DNA from: Arthrobacter sp. PM3
GTDB taxonomy: Bacteria > Actinomycetota > Actinomycetes > Actinomycetales > Micrococcaceae
Length of the DNA stretch: 64,000 nt
Reading direction: 5' to 3'
Assembly: GCF_003352915.1 (NCBI RefSeq)
Contig: NZ_CP022314.1
Span: 2,236,043 to 2,300,042, forward strand
The translations under genes and the position numbers were made by a program. Of this stretch, positions 50,879-59,804 are shown one piece after another. The notes under the pieces are model-generated. The model had not been told where the DNA came from and did not search any database. It saw only the letters and a program-made list of their open reading frames with translations. Every line of letters begins with the position of its first letter. Within the stretch, counting starts at the first letter, position 1.

Positions 50879-51515
50879 CAGCGCCGCAGCCGGCGGCCCG
50901 GCGCGGATCGTGTTTCCCTCGCTGCGGGCCAACGGCCCGGCCGCCGAACAGGCCGGTTACACCGAGGGCCACGCCGCAGGCTACGCCGCCGGCGTCCGGG
51001 CCGCGGCGAAGGAGCAGCGCCGCTGGCGCGACCGGATGGCCGCCGAGCAGGCCGCCTCCCTGGCCGCCGGGCAGCAGGACCTGGACCGGGCCGTCCGCGC
51101 CCTGGCCGTCGCCCGCACCGACTTCGCCCACCGCAACGTCCAGGCCCTGCAGGACGCCGAGGAGGTCCTGGCGCGCACGGCGCTGGAACTGGCCGAGGCC
51201 ATCCTCGGCTACGAACTGGCCGAAGGCACCCGCACCGCCCGCGGGGCCCTGGCCCGCGCCCTCTCGGGGAACGACGCCGCCACCGTCCTGGCGATCCGGC
51301 TGCACCCGGCCGACGTCGAGGTCCTCACCCGTGAAGGCCAGGACCTGCCGGCCGGGCTGCCGCTCATCGCCGATCCTTCCCTGGCGCGCGGCGACGCGAA
51401 GGTCGAATACCAGCAGGGCTGGTTCGACGCCGGCCTGCGCAGCGCCCTGGACCGGGCCCGTACCGCGCTGCTGGGGGAGTCCGGGCCGGCTTCGGATGAA
51501 CGGGGCCCGGCGTGA
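50868..51515 (+). CDS. fliH: Flagellar assembly protein FliH
   Basis: The 215-residue protein has the FliH/YscL layout. A Gly/Ala-rich segment (AEQAGYTEGHAAGYAAGVRAA) resembles the GxxxG repeats of FliH, then a C-terminal domain with LAEAILGYEL and LHPADVEVL follows. It regulates the FliI ATPase. The position between fliG and fliI is diagnostic. Confidence 0.88.
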   Translation: MSTDSAAAGGPARIVFPSLRANGPAAEQAGYTEGHAAGYAAGVRAAAKEQRRWRDRMAAEQAASLAAGQQDLDRAVRALAVARTDFAHRNVQALQDAEEVLARTALELAEAILGYELAEGTRTARGALARALSGNDAATVLAIRLHPADVEVLTREGQDLPAGLPLIADPSLARGDAKVEYQQGWFDAGLRSALDRARTALLGESGPASDERGPA

Positions 51516-52840
51516 TCGCCGAATGGCGGCCCAAGGGTGCCGATTACGCCGCCGCGCTGGCCGCCGCCGCCCCGCAAAGGGTCGGGGTTGTCACCTCGGT
51601 CATGGGCCTGGGCCTGGAGGTGTCCGGGCTGGACTGCGCCCTGGGCGACCTCGTCACTGTGGGCACGAATCCGGGACTCGACGCCGAAGTGGTCGCCGCC
51701 CTGGACGGCTCGGTGCGCTGCATGCCCCTGGGACGCCTCGCCGGCGTCGCAGCCGGGGACCCCGTCCGCGCCAAGGGCAGCGCTGTCCTCGTCCCCACCG
51801 GCCGGGGTCTCTTCGGCCGGGTCATCGACGGACTGGGCCGCCCGATCGACGGCAAGGGCCCGCTGCTCAGCGGCCCGCGCGTGCCGATCGACAACGAGGC
51901 ACCCAACGCCATGAAACGCGCGCGCATCGACTCCCCGCTGCAGACCGGCGTCCGCGTCCTGGACACCATGACGACGCTCGGCAAGGGCCAGCGCATGGGC
52001 CTGTTCGCCGGTTCCGGCGTCGGCAAGTCCTCCCTGCTCTCCATGATCGCCCGCGGCACCGACGCCGAAGTCTCCGTGATTGCCCTCGTAGGCGAACGCG
52101 GCCGCGAAGTGCGCGAATTCCTCGAAGACGACCTCGGCCCGGCCGGCCTGGCCCGCTCCGTAGTGGTGGTCGCCACGTCCGACGAACCCGCCCTCATGCG
52201 CCTGCGCGCGGCCTTCACCGCCACCCGGATCGCCGAATCGTTCCGCGACCAGGGCCAGGACGTGGTCCTGATGATGGACTCCCTCACCCGCGTGGCCATG
52301 GCCCAGCGCGAGATCGGCCTCTCCGCCGGCGAACCCCCGGCAACCCGCGGCTATCCGCCGTCGACCTTCTCCGTCCTCGCCCGGCTCCTGGAACGTGCCG
52401 GCACCGCCGAAGCCGGCTCCGTCACCGGCATCTACACCGTGCTGGTGGACGGCGACGACCACAACGAACCCATTGCCGACGCCGCCCGCTCCATCCTGGA
52501 CGGCCACGTGGTGCTGGACCGCAAGCTCGCCGTGACGGGGCACTTCCCGTCCGTGGACGTGCTCGGGTCCGTGTCCCGGGTGGCGGGCAAGGTCAACGCC
52601 CGGCCGCACCTGGACGCCGCAGCCACGCTCCGCCGGGTCCTCGCAGCCCGGAAGGCGGCGCAGGACCTGATCGACGTCGGCGCCTACCAGGCCGGCACCA
52701 ACCCGCTCGTCGACGCCGCACTGAACCACGAGCAAGCCGTAAGCGACTTCCTCCAGCAGCCTATGGAGGAATCCACGGCTCACCCCGAGTCCTGGCAGCG
52801 GCTCGGCCACCTCACTTCGATCCTGGGAGCAGCAGCATGA
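51512..52840 (+). CDS. fliI: Flagellum-specific ATPase FliI
   Basis: The 442-residue ATPase has Walker A AGSGVGKS (166-173), Walker B VVLMMDSLTRVAMAQREI, and the FliI/type III segment GEPPATRGYPPSTFSVLARL. It powers export of flagellar subunits. It starts at a GTG overlapping fliH and its stop overlaps fliJ (ATGA). Confidence 0.97.
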   Translation: MIAEWRPKGADYAAALAAAAPQRVGVVTSVMGLGLEVSGLDCALGDLVTVGTNPGLDAEVVAALDGSVRCMPLGRLAGVAAGDPVRAKGSAVLVPTGRGLFGRVIDGLGRPIDGKGPLLSGPRVPIDNEAPNAMKRARIDSPLQTGVRVLDTMTTLGKGQRMGLFAGSGVGKSSLLSMIARGTDAEVSVIALVGERGREVREFLEDDLGPAGLARSVVVVATSDEPALMRLRAAFTATRIAESFRDQGQDVVLMMDSLTRVAMAQREIGLSAGEPPATRGYPPSTFSVLARLLERAGTAEAGSVTGIYTVLVDGDDHNEPIADAARSILDGHVVLDRKLAVTGHFPSVDVLGSVSRVAGKVNARPHLDAAATLRRVLAARKAAQDLIDVGAYQAGTNPLVDAALNHEQAVSDFLQQPMEESTAHPESWQRLGHLTSILGAAA

Positions 52841-53271
52841 ACCGCGAATTCTCTCTGGCCGGCCTCCTGCGCCTCCGCCAGCTCCAGCAGGACCAGGCCG
52901 CCACCGGGCTGGCGCGCGCCCGCTCACGCTCCAACTCGGTGCGCGTGCGGGAGGCAGCCGCCCGCCGCGAGCTGGCCGCGACCGACGACCCCATCTCCAG
53001 CTCCGCGTCCCTGCGGGCGGTGGCCGCCGCCCGCTCCTCCGCGCACAGCATGCTCGCGGACCTGCAGAACCTCACGCGCCTGGCCGAGGCCGATGAGGCC
53101 GGCGCCCGCGCCGAGTTCATCGCCGCCCGCACACGGTCCGTGGGCCTGGAAAAACTCCAGGCACGCCACCACGCCGAAGTCAGCAGCGCGGACCTGCGCG
53201 CCGAACAGTCCGCGCTGGATGAGATCGCCTCGACCAGCTGGCACCGGGACGACCAGCAGGAGAAGCCATGA
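52837..53271 (+). CDS. fliJ: FliJ-like flagellar export protein
   Basis: The 144-residue protein is almost wholly helical and coiled-coil, rich in Ala, Arg, Glu and Gln, beginning REFSLAGLLRLRQLQQDQA. Position after fliI and length fit FliJ, the stalk-like partner of FliI. Sequence conservation in this family is low, so position carries much of the call. It overlaps the NlpC/P60 gene by 4 bases. Confidence 0.85.
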   Translation: MNREFSLAGLLRLRQLQQDQAATGLARARSRSNSVRVREAAARRELAATDDPISSSASLRAVAAARSSAHSMLADLQNLTRLAEADEAGARAEFIAARTRSVGLEKLQARHHAEVSSADLRAEQSALDEIASTSWHRDDQQEKP

Positions 53272-53975
53272 GCATGACCGAGGCGATCGGCCGGATGCAG
53301 GGCATCCAGTCCATGATCGCGGAACTCAGCCGCCCCGCGGCCGCGGACGTCAGTGCCGCAGGCACCAGCGCCGCCGCCAAGGCCGCGGCCGCATCCTCCC
53401 TGGCCACCGCCACGGGCACCGGCGATACCGCCTCCTTCACGCAGGCCCTCGCCGCGGCCCTCGGCAGCACCGGCACGGATGCCTCGTCGCTCACGGACAG
53501 CCTGGGGCTGGGCGGCACTGGGCTGGGCAGCACAGCGGCGGCCGGAGTATCCGCGCTCACCGGCGCAACGGCGTCGGGGACCGTCCGGACAGGCGGTGCC
53601 GCGACGGGCAACGACGTGGTGGCGGCGGCCAAGAAGTACATCGGCGTTCCCTACGTCTGGGGCGGCACCAACCCGGCCAGCGGCATGGACTGCTCGGGCT
53701 TCACCCAGCGCGTCTTCAAGGACCTTGGCATCGACATTCCCCGCGTCGTGAGCGACCAGATGCGCAAGGGCACCCCGGTAGCCTCCCTCGCCGAGGCGAA
53801 ACCGGGCGATCTCCTCGTGAGCTTCGGCGGCAACCACATCTCGATCTACCTGGGCAACGGCAAGGCGATCGACGCTCCCGTCCCCGGCAAGACCATCCAG
53901 ATCCGCGACGCCTGGGAACAGCAGTCCAACCTGACGTCCATCCGGCGCATCGTTCCCGCGGGGACCGCATCGTGA
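53268..53975 (+). CDS. NlpC/P60 peptidase in flagellar operon
   Basis: The 235-residue protein has an N-terminal helix (MTEAIGRMQGIQSMIAEL), a Gly/Thr/Ala-rich linker (about 30-112), and a C-terminal NlpC/P60 (C40) domain. The catalytic Cys142 is in MDCSGF and His190 in GGNHISIY. C40 enzymes cleave peptide stems of peptidoglycan. Translational coupling to fliJ and fliK suggests it opens the wall for the rod, the task of FlgJ in enterobacteria. No signal peptide is visible, so export through the flagellar system is plausible (inference). Confidence 0.92.
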   Translation: MSMTEAIGRMQGIQSMIAELSRPAAADVSAAGTSAAAKAAAASSLATATGTGDTASFTQALAAALGSTGTDASSLTDSLGLGGTGLGSTAAAGVSALTGATASGTVRTGGAATGNDVVAAAKKYIGVPYVWGGTNPASGMDCSGFTQRVFKDLGIDIPRVVSDQMRKGTPVASLAEAKPGDLLVSFGGNHISIYLGNGKAIDAPVPGKTIQIRDAWEQQSNLTSIRRIVPAGTAS

Positions 53976-55855
53976 GGGCCGCGGTGTCTGCGGACCTCGC
54001 ATCCGCCCTGTTGGCGGGGGCCTTGGGCGCGGCCGGCAGGCAGGGTCCGGGGTCGCGGTCGGACGCGGGAACGCCTGCCACTGCGTCCTTCGACGCGGTG
54101 CTCGGCGACCTCCAGGGCGGTGGCACGGCTCCTGCCGAGGCGAACAGCGCCGCCGTCACCCCCGAAACTGTCGCCCCTGGGACGGTTGCTGCCACCATCC
54201 CGGCCGCCGTCCCGGCGGCCGTCCCTGTGTCCGTTCCGGCCACCGGCGCGACGGCCGAATGGGTCCCCGGTGCTGTTCAGGACAGCAGCTTCCCTGCGGA
54301 AGCCGCTCCGGTGACGGACGACGGCGTGCCCTCCGCCGCCGCGCCCCTCACCGGGGCAGACTCCGAACCCGCCGGCGACCGTGCCGCCGTCCCGGCGCCA
54401 GTGACCGACGCCGGTGCACTGGCCTCTATCGCGTTTGCCGGCCTCCTGCAGGTCTCACCATCCGCAGCGCCGGCACCGGCCGGCATTCCGGTCCGCGTTC
54501 CGGCGGGCGAGCTCCGGGAGTCCGGACGCCCGGTTTCGGCCAGCACCCAGGCCAGCGGCCCTGCCCGGATTCCAACAGAGGCTGCCGCGCCGGAAGGGAA
54601 CACGGCGCCTGTCCTGGGGACTTCGGTTCCCGTGCTGGCAGTATCTGCTCCGGCAACATCGTGGCCGGTCACGCAGGCTGTGACCACACCTGCCCTGACC
54701 GTCCCGGTCGGGACCGCCCCGGTCGGGACTGCCCCGGCTGGGACCGCACCGGGCAGGTCCACCTTTGGGCTCGCGACCACGGCGACCGGTTTTGCGGCTG
54801 ACCCTAGCACCGGCCCCCGCCAACCGGGGCCTGCCGGGTCTGTGAACGCACCCGTTGCCTCACCGTTCGTCGTGCCCGCTGCCACCGGGACGCCGGGGAC
54901 GGCCGTTCGGGTGGTTTCCGCCGTGACCGGCAGTGCCCCTGCGCTGGACACTGCGCGCGCTACCGCCGGAACGCCACCGGCGGGAACCGCAGCGGAGCCC
55001 GCTCCGGTACCCGGCGGACCGGGCGCCACCGCCGTCGTTCCGTCCGCACCGCAGACTGTCGCCGCTGCGCCCGCGGCGCAGACCGCCCGCCCTTTCACCG
55101 CCCGTGCGGTGACAGCCGGCATCGCCCAAGCTGGCACCGCAGTGCCGGCGGACGGGACCACGGATCCGGCACCCGCAGCCGCGTCCGCCTCCGCCCCGGC
55201 AGCGGCAGCGGCACAGCCGGCGGTACCGGGGGATGCGCTTGCCGCTGCCGCTCCGGCTGCCGCGGGGGCAGGGGCCGCTCAGCCACCTGCCGCCGGCGCA
55301 GCTATGCCGCAGCCCGCAACCCACACCGCGTCCCATGCCGCGGCACCCCTGCAGCCCCAGCTGGCCAAGCCGCTCTTCACCCTTGTCGGTGCGCCGCACG
55401 GCCAGCACGTCATGACGCTCAAGGTCAGCCCCGAGGATCTCGGCCCGCTGACCGTCCGGGCGCACATCGACGCCGGGGGAGTGCGGATCGAACTCTTCGC
55501 TCCCGGCGAGGTGGGTCGCGAAGCGGTCCGGGGGATCCTGCCCGAACTCCGGAAGGAACTCGCGGACGCCGGCTTCGGCGCAAGCCTTGACCTGTCGGAC
55601 CACAGCGGCCCCGGCAACCCCGGCCAGAACAGCGCAGGCCAAAACAGCACAGGCCAGGATCGCCCGGGCAACGGCCCGACCGGTGCTGGCTCCTCTGGCG
55701 CCGGCCGCGACTCCGCCGGAAACGGCCCTGGTGGCCGGAACGGAGCCGGCGAGCCGCGGCCTGGACACCGCTGGGGCCCGGGGCCGGATGAGCAGACCGG
55801 CAACGCCGGAAGGATCCCCGCCAGCCCCCAGACCACCCTCGACATTCTCGTCTGA
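53972..55855 (+). CDS. fliK: Flagellar hook-length control protein FliK
   Basis: The 627-residue protein has a very long Ala/Pro/Thr/Gly-rich N-terminal ruler region (to about residue 460), with short imperfect repeats such as VGTAPVGTAPAGTAPG. A C-terminal hook-length domain follows (VMTLKVSPEDLGPLTVRAHI and VRGILPELRKELADAG). It ends in an Asn/Gly/Gln tail. It measures the hook and switches export specificity. It starts at a GTG overlapping the NlpC/P60 stop (GTGA). Confidence 0.9.
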   Translation: MRAAVSADLASALLAGALGAAGRQGPGSRSDAGTPATASFDAVLGDLQGGGTAPAEANSAAVTPETVAPGTVAATIPAAVPAAVPVSVPATGATAEWVPGAVQDSSFPAEAAPVTDDGVPSAAAPLTGADSEPAGDRAAVPAPVTDAGALASIAFAGLLQVSPSAAPAPAGIPVRVPAGELRESGRPVSASTQASGPARIPTEAAAPEGNTAPVLGTSVPVLAVSAPATSWPVTQAVTTPALTVPVGTAPVGTAPAGTAPGRSTFGLATTATGFAADPSTGPRQPGPAGSVNAPVASPFVVPAATGTPGTAVRVVSAVTGSAPALDTARATAGTPPAGTAAEPAPVPGGPGATAVVPSAPQTVAAAPAAQTARPFTARAVTAGIAQAGTAVPADGTTDPAPAAASASAPAAAAAQPAVPGDALAAAAPAAAGAGAAQPPAAGAAMPQPATHTASHAAAPLQPQLAKPLFTLVGAPHGQHVMTLKVSPEDLGPLTVRAHIDAGGVRIELFAPGEVGREAVRGILPELRKELADAGFGASLDLSDHSGPGNPGQNSAGQNSTGQDRPGNGPTGAGSSGAGRDSAGNGPGGRNGAGEPRPGHRWGPGPDEQTGNAGRIPASPQTTLDILV

Positions 55856-55873
55856 CACGAAGGAACGCGAACT

Positions 55874-56302
55874 ATGACGATTCAGCCGATCGCAGCCCAG
55901 CCGGCCACGGCCGCGGCCTCCCCGGCGTCCGCCGTCCGGGCGCCGGTGCAGACCATGGATGCGAACGTCTTCATGACCCTGCTCGTGGCGCAGCTCAAGA
56001 ACCAGAACCCGAGCGCGCCCATGGACAGCAACCAGATGATGAGCCAGACCATCCAGCTCTCCATGATGGAGAAGACCACAGAGATGGCCACGAACAGCAA
56101 GGAGGCGTTCTCGCTCCAGATGCGTTCTTCAGCCGCTCAGCTGATTGGCCACACCGTGAACTACACCCTCGCCGACGGCACCACCGGCAGCGGCATCGCC
56201 GGCTCGGTGTCCTATGCCGGTGCCGTGCCGACCGTCACGGTCAGCGACGTCTCCGTCCCCCTCGACTCCATCACCGGGCTTACCGCGCCGGCCGCATCCT
56301 AA
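55874..56302 (+). CDS. flgD: Flagellar hook-capping protein FlgD
   Basis: The 142-residue protein has the FlgD N-terminal motif FMTLLVAQLKNQNPSAPMDS and the segment LIGHTVNYTLADGTTGSG. It lacks the longer C-terminal Ig-like region of enterobacterial FlgD, as is usual in short versions. It caps the hook while FlgE polymerises. Confidence 0.94.
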   Translation: MTIQPIAAQPATAAASPASAVRAPVQTMDANVFMTLLVAQLKNQNPSAPMDSNQMMSQTIQLSMMEKTTEMATNSKEAFSLQMRSSAAQLIGHTVNYTLADGTTGSGIAGSVSYAGAVPTVTVSDVSVPLDSITGLTAPAAS

Positions 56303-56333
56303 CCAGTTCTCCACCCGCAGAAAGGCAGTTCCC

Positions 56334-57503
56334 ATGCTCCGCTCGCTGTACTCCGGAATCTCCGGCCTCCGCGCACACCAGACCATGCTGGACGTCACCG
56401 GAAACAACATCGCCAACGTCAACACCGCCGGGTTCAAGGCCTCCTCCACCCAGTTCCAGGACACCCTGTCCCAGCTGCAGCAGGGCGCCACCGGCCCGCA
56501 GGCCCAGACCGGCGGCAGCAACCCGGCCCAGATTGGCCTGGGCGTCCGGGTCACCGGTGTCACCACCAACTTCTCCCAGGGCTCTTCCCAGAGCACCGGC
56601 CGCGCCACAGACATGATGATTTCCGGTGACGGCTTCTTCGTGACAAGCAAGGGCGGCCAGCAGCTCTTCACCCGCGCCGGCGCGTTCAGCCCGGACGCCG
56701 CCAACCAGCTGGTGAGCCCCGACGGCGGTATCCTCCAGGGCTGGACCGCCGACACGAGCGGTGTGATAAACACTGGCTCCCCAGTCGGCGACATCACGCT
56801 GAACCCCAACACCATGGTGGCCAAAGCCACGGGCACGGTGACAATCGATGGAAACCTGCCCAGCGACGCCGCCGACGGCACCCAGCTGAAGCGGATCGTC
56901 AAGGTCTATGACGCAGCCGGGGCCGAACGCAGCGTTGACATGACCTTCACCAAGGCCGGAAGCACCTGGAACATCGCCGCCGACGACAACGGCACCACGG
57001 CCAACGGGTCCGTGACCTTCACCAACGGCCAGCCGACCGCCGGCGGCAACTTCACCGTCAACGGCATCACCCTCGACATCTCCAAGGTTTCCGGCTACGC
57101 CACCATGAGCTCCCTGGCGGTCAGCGGCCAGGACGGCGCACCGGTCGGCAAGCTCGAGTCCTACACACTGGGCAGCGACGGCTCCCTGATCGGCTCGTTC
57201 AGCAACGGCATCAAGCAGGTCCTGGCCAAGATCGCCCTCGCCAAGTTCACCAACCCGGGCGGCCTGGAGAAGGCCGGCAGCTCCTCCTACGTGGCGACCG
57301 GCAACTCCGGCGGCGTGCAGCTGGGCGCTGCGGGCGACCCCGGCATCGGCACCCTGACCGGCGGCTCGCTGGAAATGTCCAACGTGGACCTCTCCCAGGA
57401 GTTCACCAACCTGATCGTCGCCCAGCGCGGCTTCCAGGCGAACGCGCGCATCATCACGACGTCGGACGAGGTCCTGCAGGAACTGACCCAGCTGAAGCGT
57501 TAA
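56334..57503 (+). CDS. flgE: Flagellar hook protein FlgE
   Basis: The 389-residue protein starts MLRSLYSGISGLRAHQTMLD with NIANVNTAGFKASSTQFQD, the hook/rod N-terminal motif. It ends with the conserved VDLSQEFTNLIVAQRGFQAN and EVLQELTQLKR. ATG 56334 follows AGAAAGGCAG. It is the last gene before the accessory interruption. Confidence 0.96.
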   Translation: MLRSLYSGISGLRAHQTMLDVTGNNIANVNTAGFKASSTQFQDTLSQLQQGATGPQAQTGGSNPAQIGLGVRVTGVTTNFSQGSSQSTGRATDMMISGDGFFVTSKGGQQLFTRAGAFSPDAANQLVSPDGGILQGWTADTSGVINTGSPVGDITLNPNTMVAKATGTVTIDGNLPSDAADGTQLKRIVKVYDAAGAERSVDMTFTKAGSTWNIAADDNGTTANGSVTFTNGQPTAGGNFTVNGITLDISKVSGYATMSSLAVSGQDGAPVGKLESYTLGSDGSLIGSFSNGIKQVLAKIALAKFTNPGGLEKAGSSSYVATGNSGGVQLGAAGDPGIGTLTGGSLEMSNVDLSQEFTNLIVAQRGFQANARIITTSDEVLQELTQLKR

Positions 57504-57510
57504 AGACAAA

Positions 57511-57571
57511 GTTGCCCTGTCACCTATGGCCGCCATTCCGGTCCGGAGGCAGCCATAAGTGATAGGGCAAC
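57511..57571 (+). repeat. Long inverted repeat after flgE
   Basis: Arms of 20 bases (57511-57530 and 57552-57571) pair with two mismatches; GTTGCCCT...ATGGC faces GCCAT...AGGGCAAC. It lies 8 bases after the flgE stop and could terminate flgE transcription, or be one edge of the inserted region. Confidence 0.8.
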
Positions 57572-57599
57572 GATGGGGCCGGGAGGACGCGGCCGGCGC

Positions 57600-57831
57600 T
57601 TAACCGGCCGCCAGCCTGTAGTGGAACCCGAGGCGTTCTTCGGCGGGCCACCTCGAAGAATGCGGACTTCTCGAACAGGCGCCTGCCCTCCGCCGTCGAG
57701 TGGATCCACAGGATCTTGCCGTCCTCAGTGACGGCATCCACTGTGCCGCTGCAGATCGGGGTGCCCTGCTTGCGGATCTCCACGTTGGCTTCGGTGAGCG
57801 CCGACCAGTCTTTGATGCGTCCGCTTGGCAT
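57600..57831 (-). pseudogene. Small conserved protein, frameshifted
   Basis: The frame from ATG 57831 reads MPSGRIKDWSALTEANVEIR and continues to FEKSAFFEV near 57652. A one-base shift there restores a plausible ending, WPAEERLGFHYRLAAG, with a stop at 57600. In the uninterrupted frame the protein runs on as Arg/Pro-rich noise into the flgE-side inverted repeat. This looks like an indel in a gene of about 77 codons, or a sequencing error. The function is unknown. Confidence 0.6.
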
Positions 57832-58230
57832 GTCAGTACTCCTAAGAATTCCTCACCGGATGTATTCCGCGCCGGTGATGTCGATAGTGCCGCCGGGGCT
57901 GTGCCGGGAGGACGTGGTGTACGGCGAGCTTGCCTTCACCAGGAACACTCCGGCGTATTCAGCTCCTCGAGGGGGATCGGATTAGGGCCGCACAGGGTAC
58001 CGCCAGGCTGCTGGATGGGCGGGGCGATCACGAAGCGTGGAGCTCTCCGCGCTTCGTGATCTCTTCGATGAACGAGCCCTGCGCCGATCCTGCCGAGGCC
58101 GCGGCCCTGTTGCCGCGCAAACCGCTGCTGAAGAAGCCGGCGGCTAGGGACAGCATGGAGGCGCGGGAGCAGGTGAGATCGCGGGAAATGCAGATTCGCC
58201 GTCACGGTTCTGCGGGCGAGGCAGCTTGAA
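57832..58230. other. Region without intact gene, degraded remnants
   Basis: This 400-base region contains only frames interrupted by stops. On the minus strand one frame reads YAGVFLVKASSPYTT and ends GGTIDITGAEYIR just upstream of the frameshifted gene. This is compatible with a decayed coding sequence that I cannot identify. A 12-bp perfect inverted repeat lies at 58026-58061. Confidence 0.4.
58026..58061. repeat. 12-bp perfect inverted repeat
   Basis: GATCACGAAGCG (58026-58037) and CGCTTCGTGATC (58050-58061) are separated by 12 bases. No T-run follows. Confidence 0.8.
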
Positions 58231-58284
58231 TGTCAGAGCCTCCCTCTAGCCTTTGATTGTCAGAGCCTCCCCTTAGCCTGAAAG
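58231..58284 (+). repeat. Two 27-bp tandem repeats before the DUF222/HNH gene
   Basis: TGTCAGAGCCTCCCTCTAGC and its partner TGTCAGAGCCTCCCCTTAGC start at 58231 and 58258. They lie about 70 bases before the HNH gene start. Confidence 0.8.
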
Positions 58285-58354
58285 TGCGGGCGGGGAGAGG
58301 CCCGGCACTGCGGCCCAGGCAGAGGTCCACAGAGCGTCCGAAGGAGGGAGGGGC

Positions 58355-59758
58355 ATGGAGGCCGGGGAAGTCGCGGCGGATGACGATGTGACGGCAGACG
58401 ATAGGTGGGTGCCGCTTGTCGGCTTCCCGGACCGGGAGGACTCGATGCTGGTCGGCACCGTGAGCTTTCCGCTGGCCTCCTTCCTCACCGCGGACGAGGC
58501 TCTCCGCCTGGTCGAGTCCACTGACCGCCTGATCGGCTGGGCAACAGCCGTGAAACTGCGTGCCTTGGCCCGGGTCGAAGAAGCGATCGGTGAAGACTCT
58601 CCCCGGAGGCAAGCCGGACAGCCGGTACGGTTTGGCGGGGGCGAGGCCCATGCGCTTGCCGTCACCGAAGTATCCGCAGCGTGTGCCGTCTCCGAAGGCA
58701 CTGCCGCGCGCTCGCTTAATGATGCCGCGGACTGCGCGGCATCCCAGTGGGCTGTCCTCGAGGCGCTGGAAGACGGCGGGATCTCCGCGGCGCACGCCCG
58801 GATCATCCTCGAGCAGGCCCGCTCCCTACCGGCCGGGCAGGCCGGGACGTTCTCCAGACTGGCGTTGCGGCGCACCAGGACAAGGCAGGGCCGGCGTCGC
58901 ACTCCGGCCGAGTTGCGCGCATGCCTGCGGCGGCTTCGTGAGAGCCTCCACCCTGAGAGTCTCGCGGCACGGAAGGAGGCAGCCCGGCGTGAGCGCGGTG
59001 TGTGGATGTCGCCTGAGCCGGACGGCATGTGCACGCTCACGGCGCTCCTGGACGCGGAAGTCGGAACGGCCATCTTCAACGGGATCGACTGCGATGCACG
59101 GCAGGCAGGCGCGAAGGCTGCCGGACCCAGTGCCGGTCCCGAACCCTGCACACTGTCCGAGCTTCGTGCCGAAGCGCTCGCCCGCCGGCTTCTGGGCGGG
59201 ACTGATGAGTCGGACGCCGGGGCATTCAGTGCCGAGGTCATCGTCACCATTCCCGTCGGGCTGGTCCTCGATGGCAGTGCCGACGGCGCAGAGGCTCCCC
59301 TGGCGGAACTCGAAGGCTATGGCCCCCTCGATGCTTCGACGGCCCGACGCCTGGCGGCCCTTGCACCCACGTGGCACCGACTCTTCACCGACTGCACCAC
59401 CGGTCACGCCCTGGGCGTGGGCCGTGGAGCCTACCGTCCGCCGAAGGCGCTGCGCCGGTACCTGAAGTGCCGGGACGGGACTTGCCGCTTCCCTGGCTGT
59501 ACCCGTCCGGCCTCGGGCTGCGAACCCGACCACACCATCGAGTGGCAGGACGGTGGAACCACCGATGCCGGCAACCTGGCGATGCTTTGCCGACGGCACC
59601 ACGCACTGAAGTCGATAGGCGCGTGGACTTACAGGCAGTCCTCCCCGGCCGGCGACCTCGAGTGGCTTTCACCCTTGGGCCGGGATTACTCCACGGGGCC
59701 AGCGGACTTCGGAAAGGCCACTGACCCGCACAAGGCGGACGAACCTCCGCCGTTCTAA
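58355..59758 (+). CDS. DUF222/HNH (13E12-family) endonuclease-like protein
   Basis: The 467-residue protein has an N-terminal DUF222 region (LTADEALRLVESTDRLIGWATA). Its C-terminal HNH domain reads CRFPGCTRPASGCEPDHTIEW, with N and H in GNLAMLCRRHHALK. These are the 13E12 repeat-family proteins that occur in many copies in actinobacteria and behave as mobile or recombinogenic elements; nuclease activity is assumed. GGAGGGAGG precedes the ATG. It sits among remnants between flgE and flbD. Confidence 0.9.
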   Translation: MEAGEVAADDDVTADDRWVPLVGFPDREDSMLVGTVSFPLASFLTADEALRLVESTDRLIGWATAVKLRALARVEEAIGEDSPRRQAGQPVRFGGGEAHALAVTEVSAACAVSEGTAARSLNDAADCAASQWAVLEALEDGGISAAHARIILEQARSLPAGQAGTFSRLALRRTRTRQGRRRTPAELRACLRRLRESLHPESLAARKEAARRERGVWMSPEPDGMCTLTALLDAEVGTAIFNGIDCDARQAGAKAAGPSAGPEPCTLSELRAEALARRLLGGTDESDAGAFSAEVIVTIPVGLVLDGSADGAEAPLAELEGYGPLDASTARRLAALAPTWHRLFTDCTTGHALGVGRGAYRPPKALRRYLKCRDGTCRFPGCTRPASGCEPDHTIEWQDGGTTDAGNLAMLCRRHHALKSIGAWTYRQSSPAGDLEWLSPLGRDYSTGPADFGKATDPHKADEPPPF

Positions 59759-59804
59759 GGCGGCCCGGTCCTTCCCGGGTTAGTCCAGGGCGTAGACCTG
59801 CCCG

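Noticed and set aside
49615..53271. A 1218-codon open frame across fliF-fliJ
   Set aside because: It is a GC-bias shadow of fliG, fliH and fliI with Arg/Pro-rich composition; only the last 144 codons (fliJ) are genuine.
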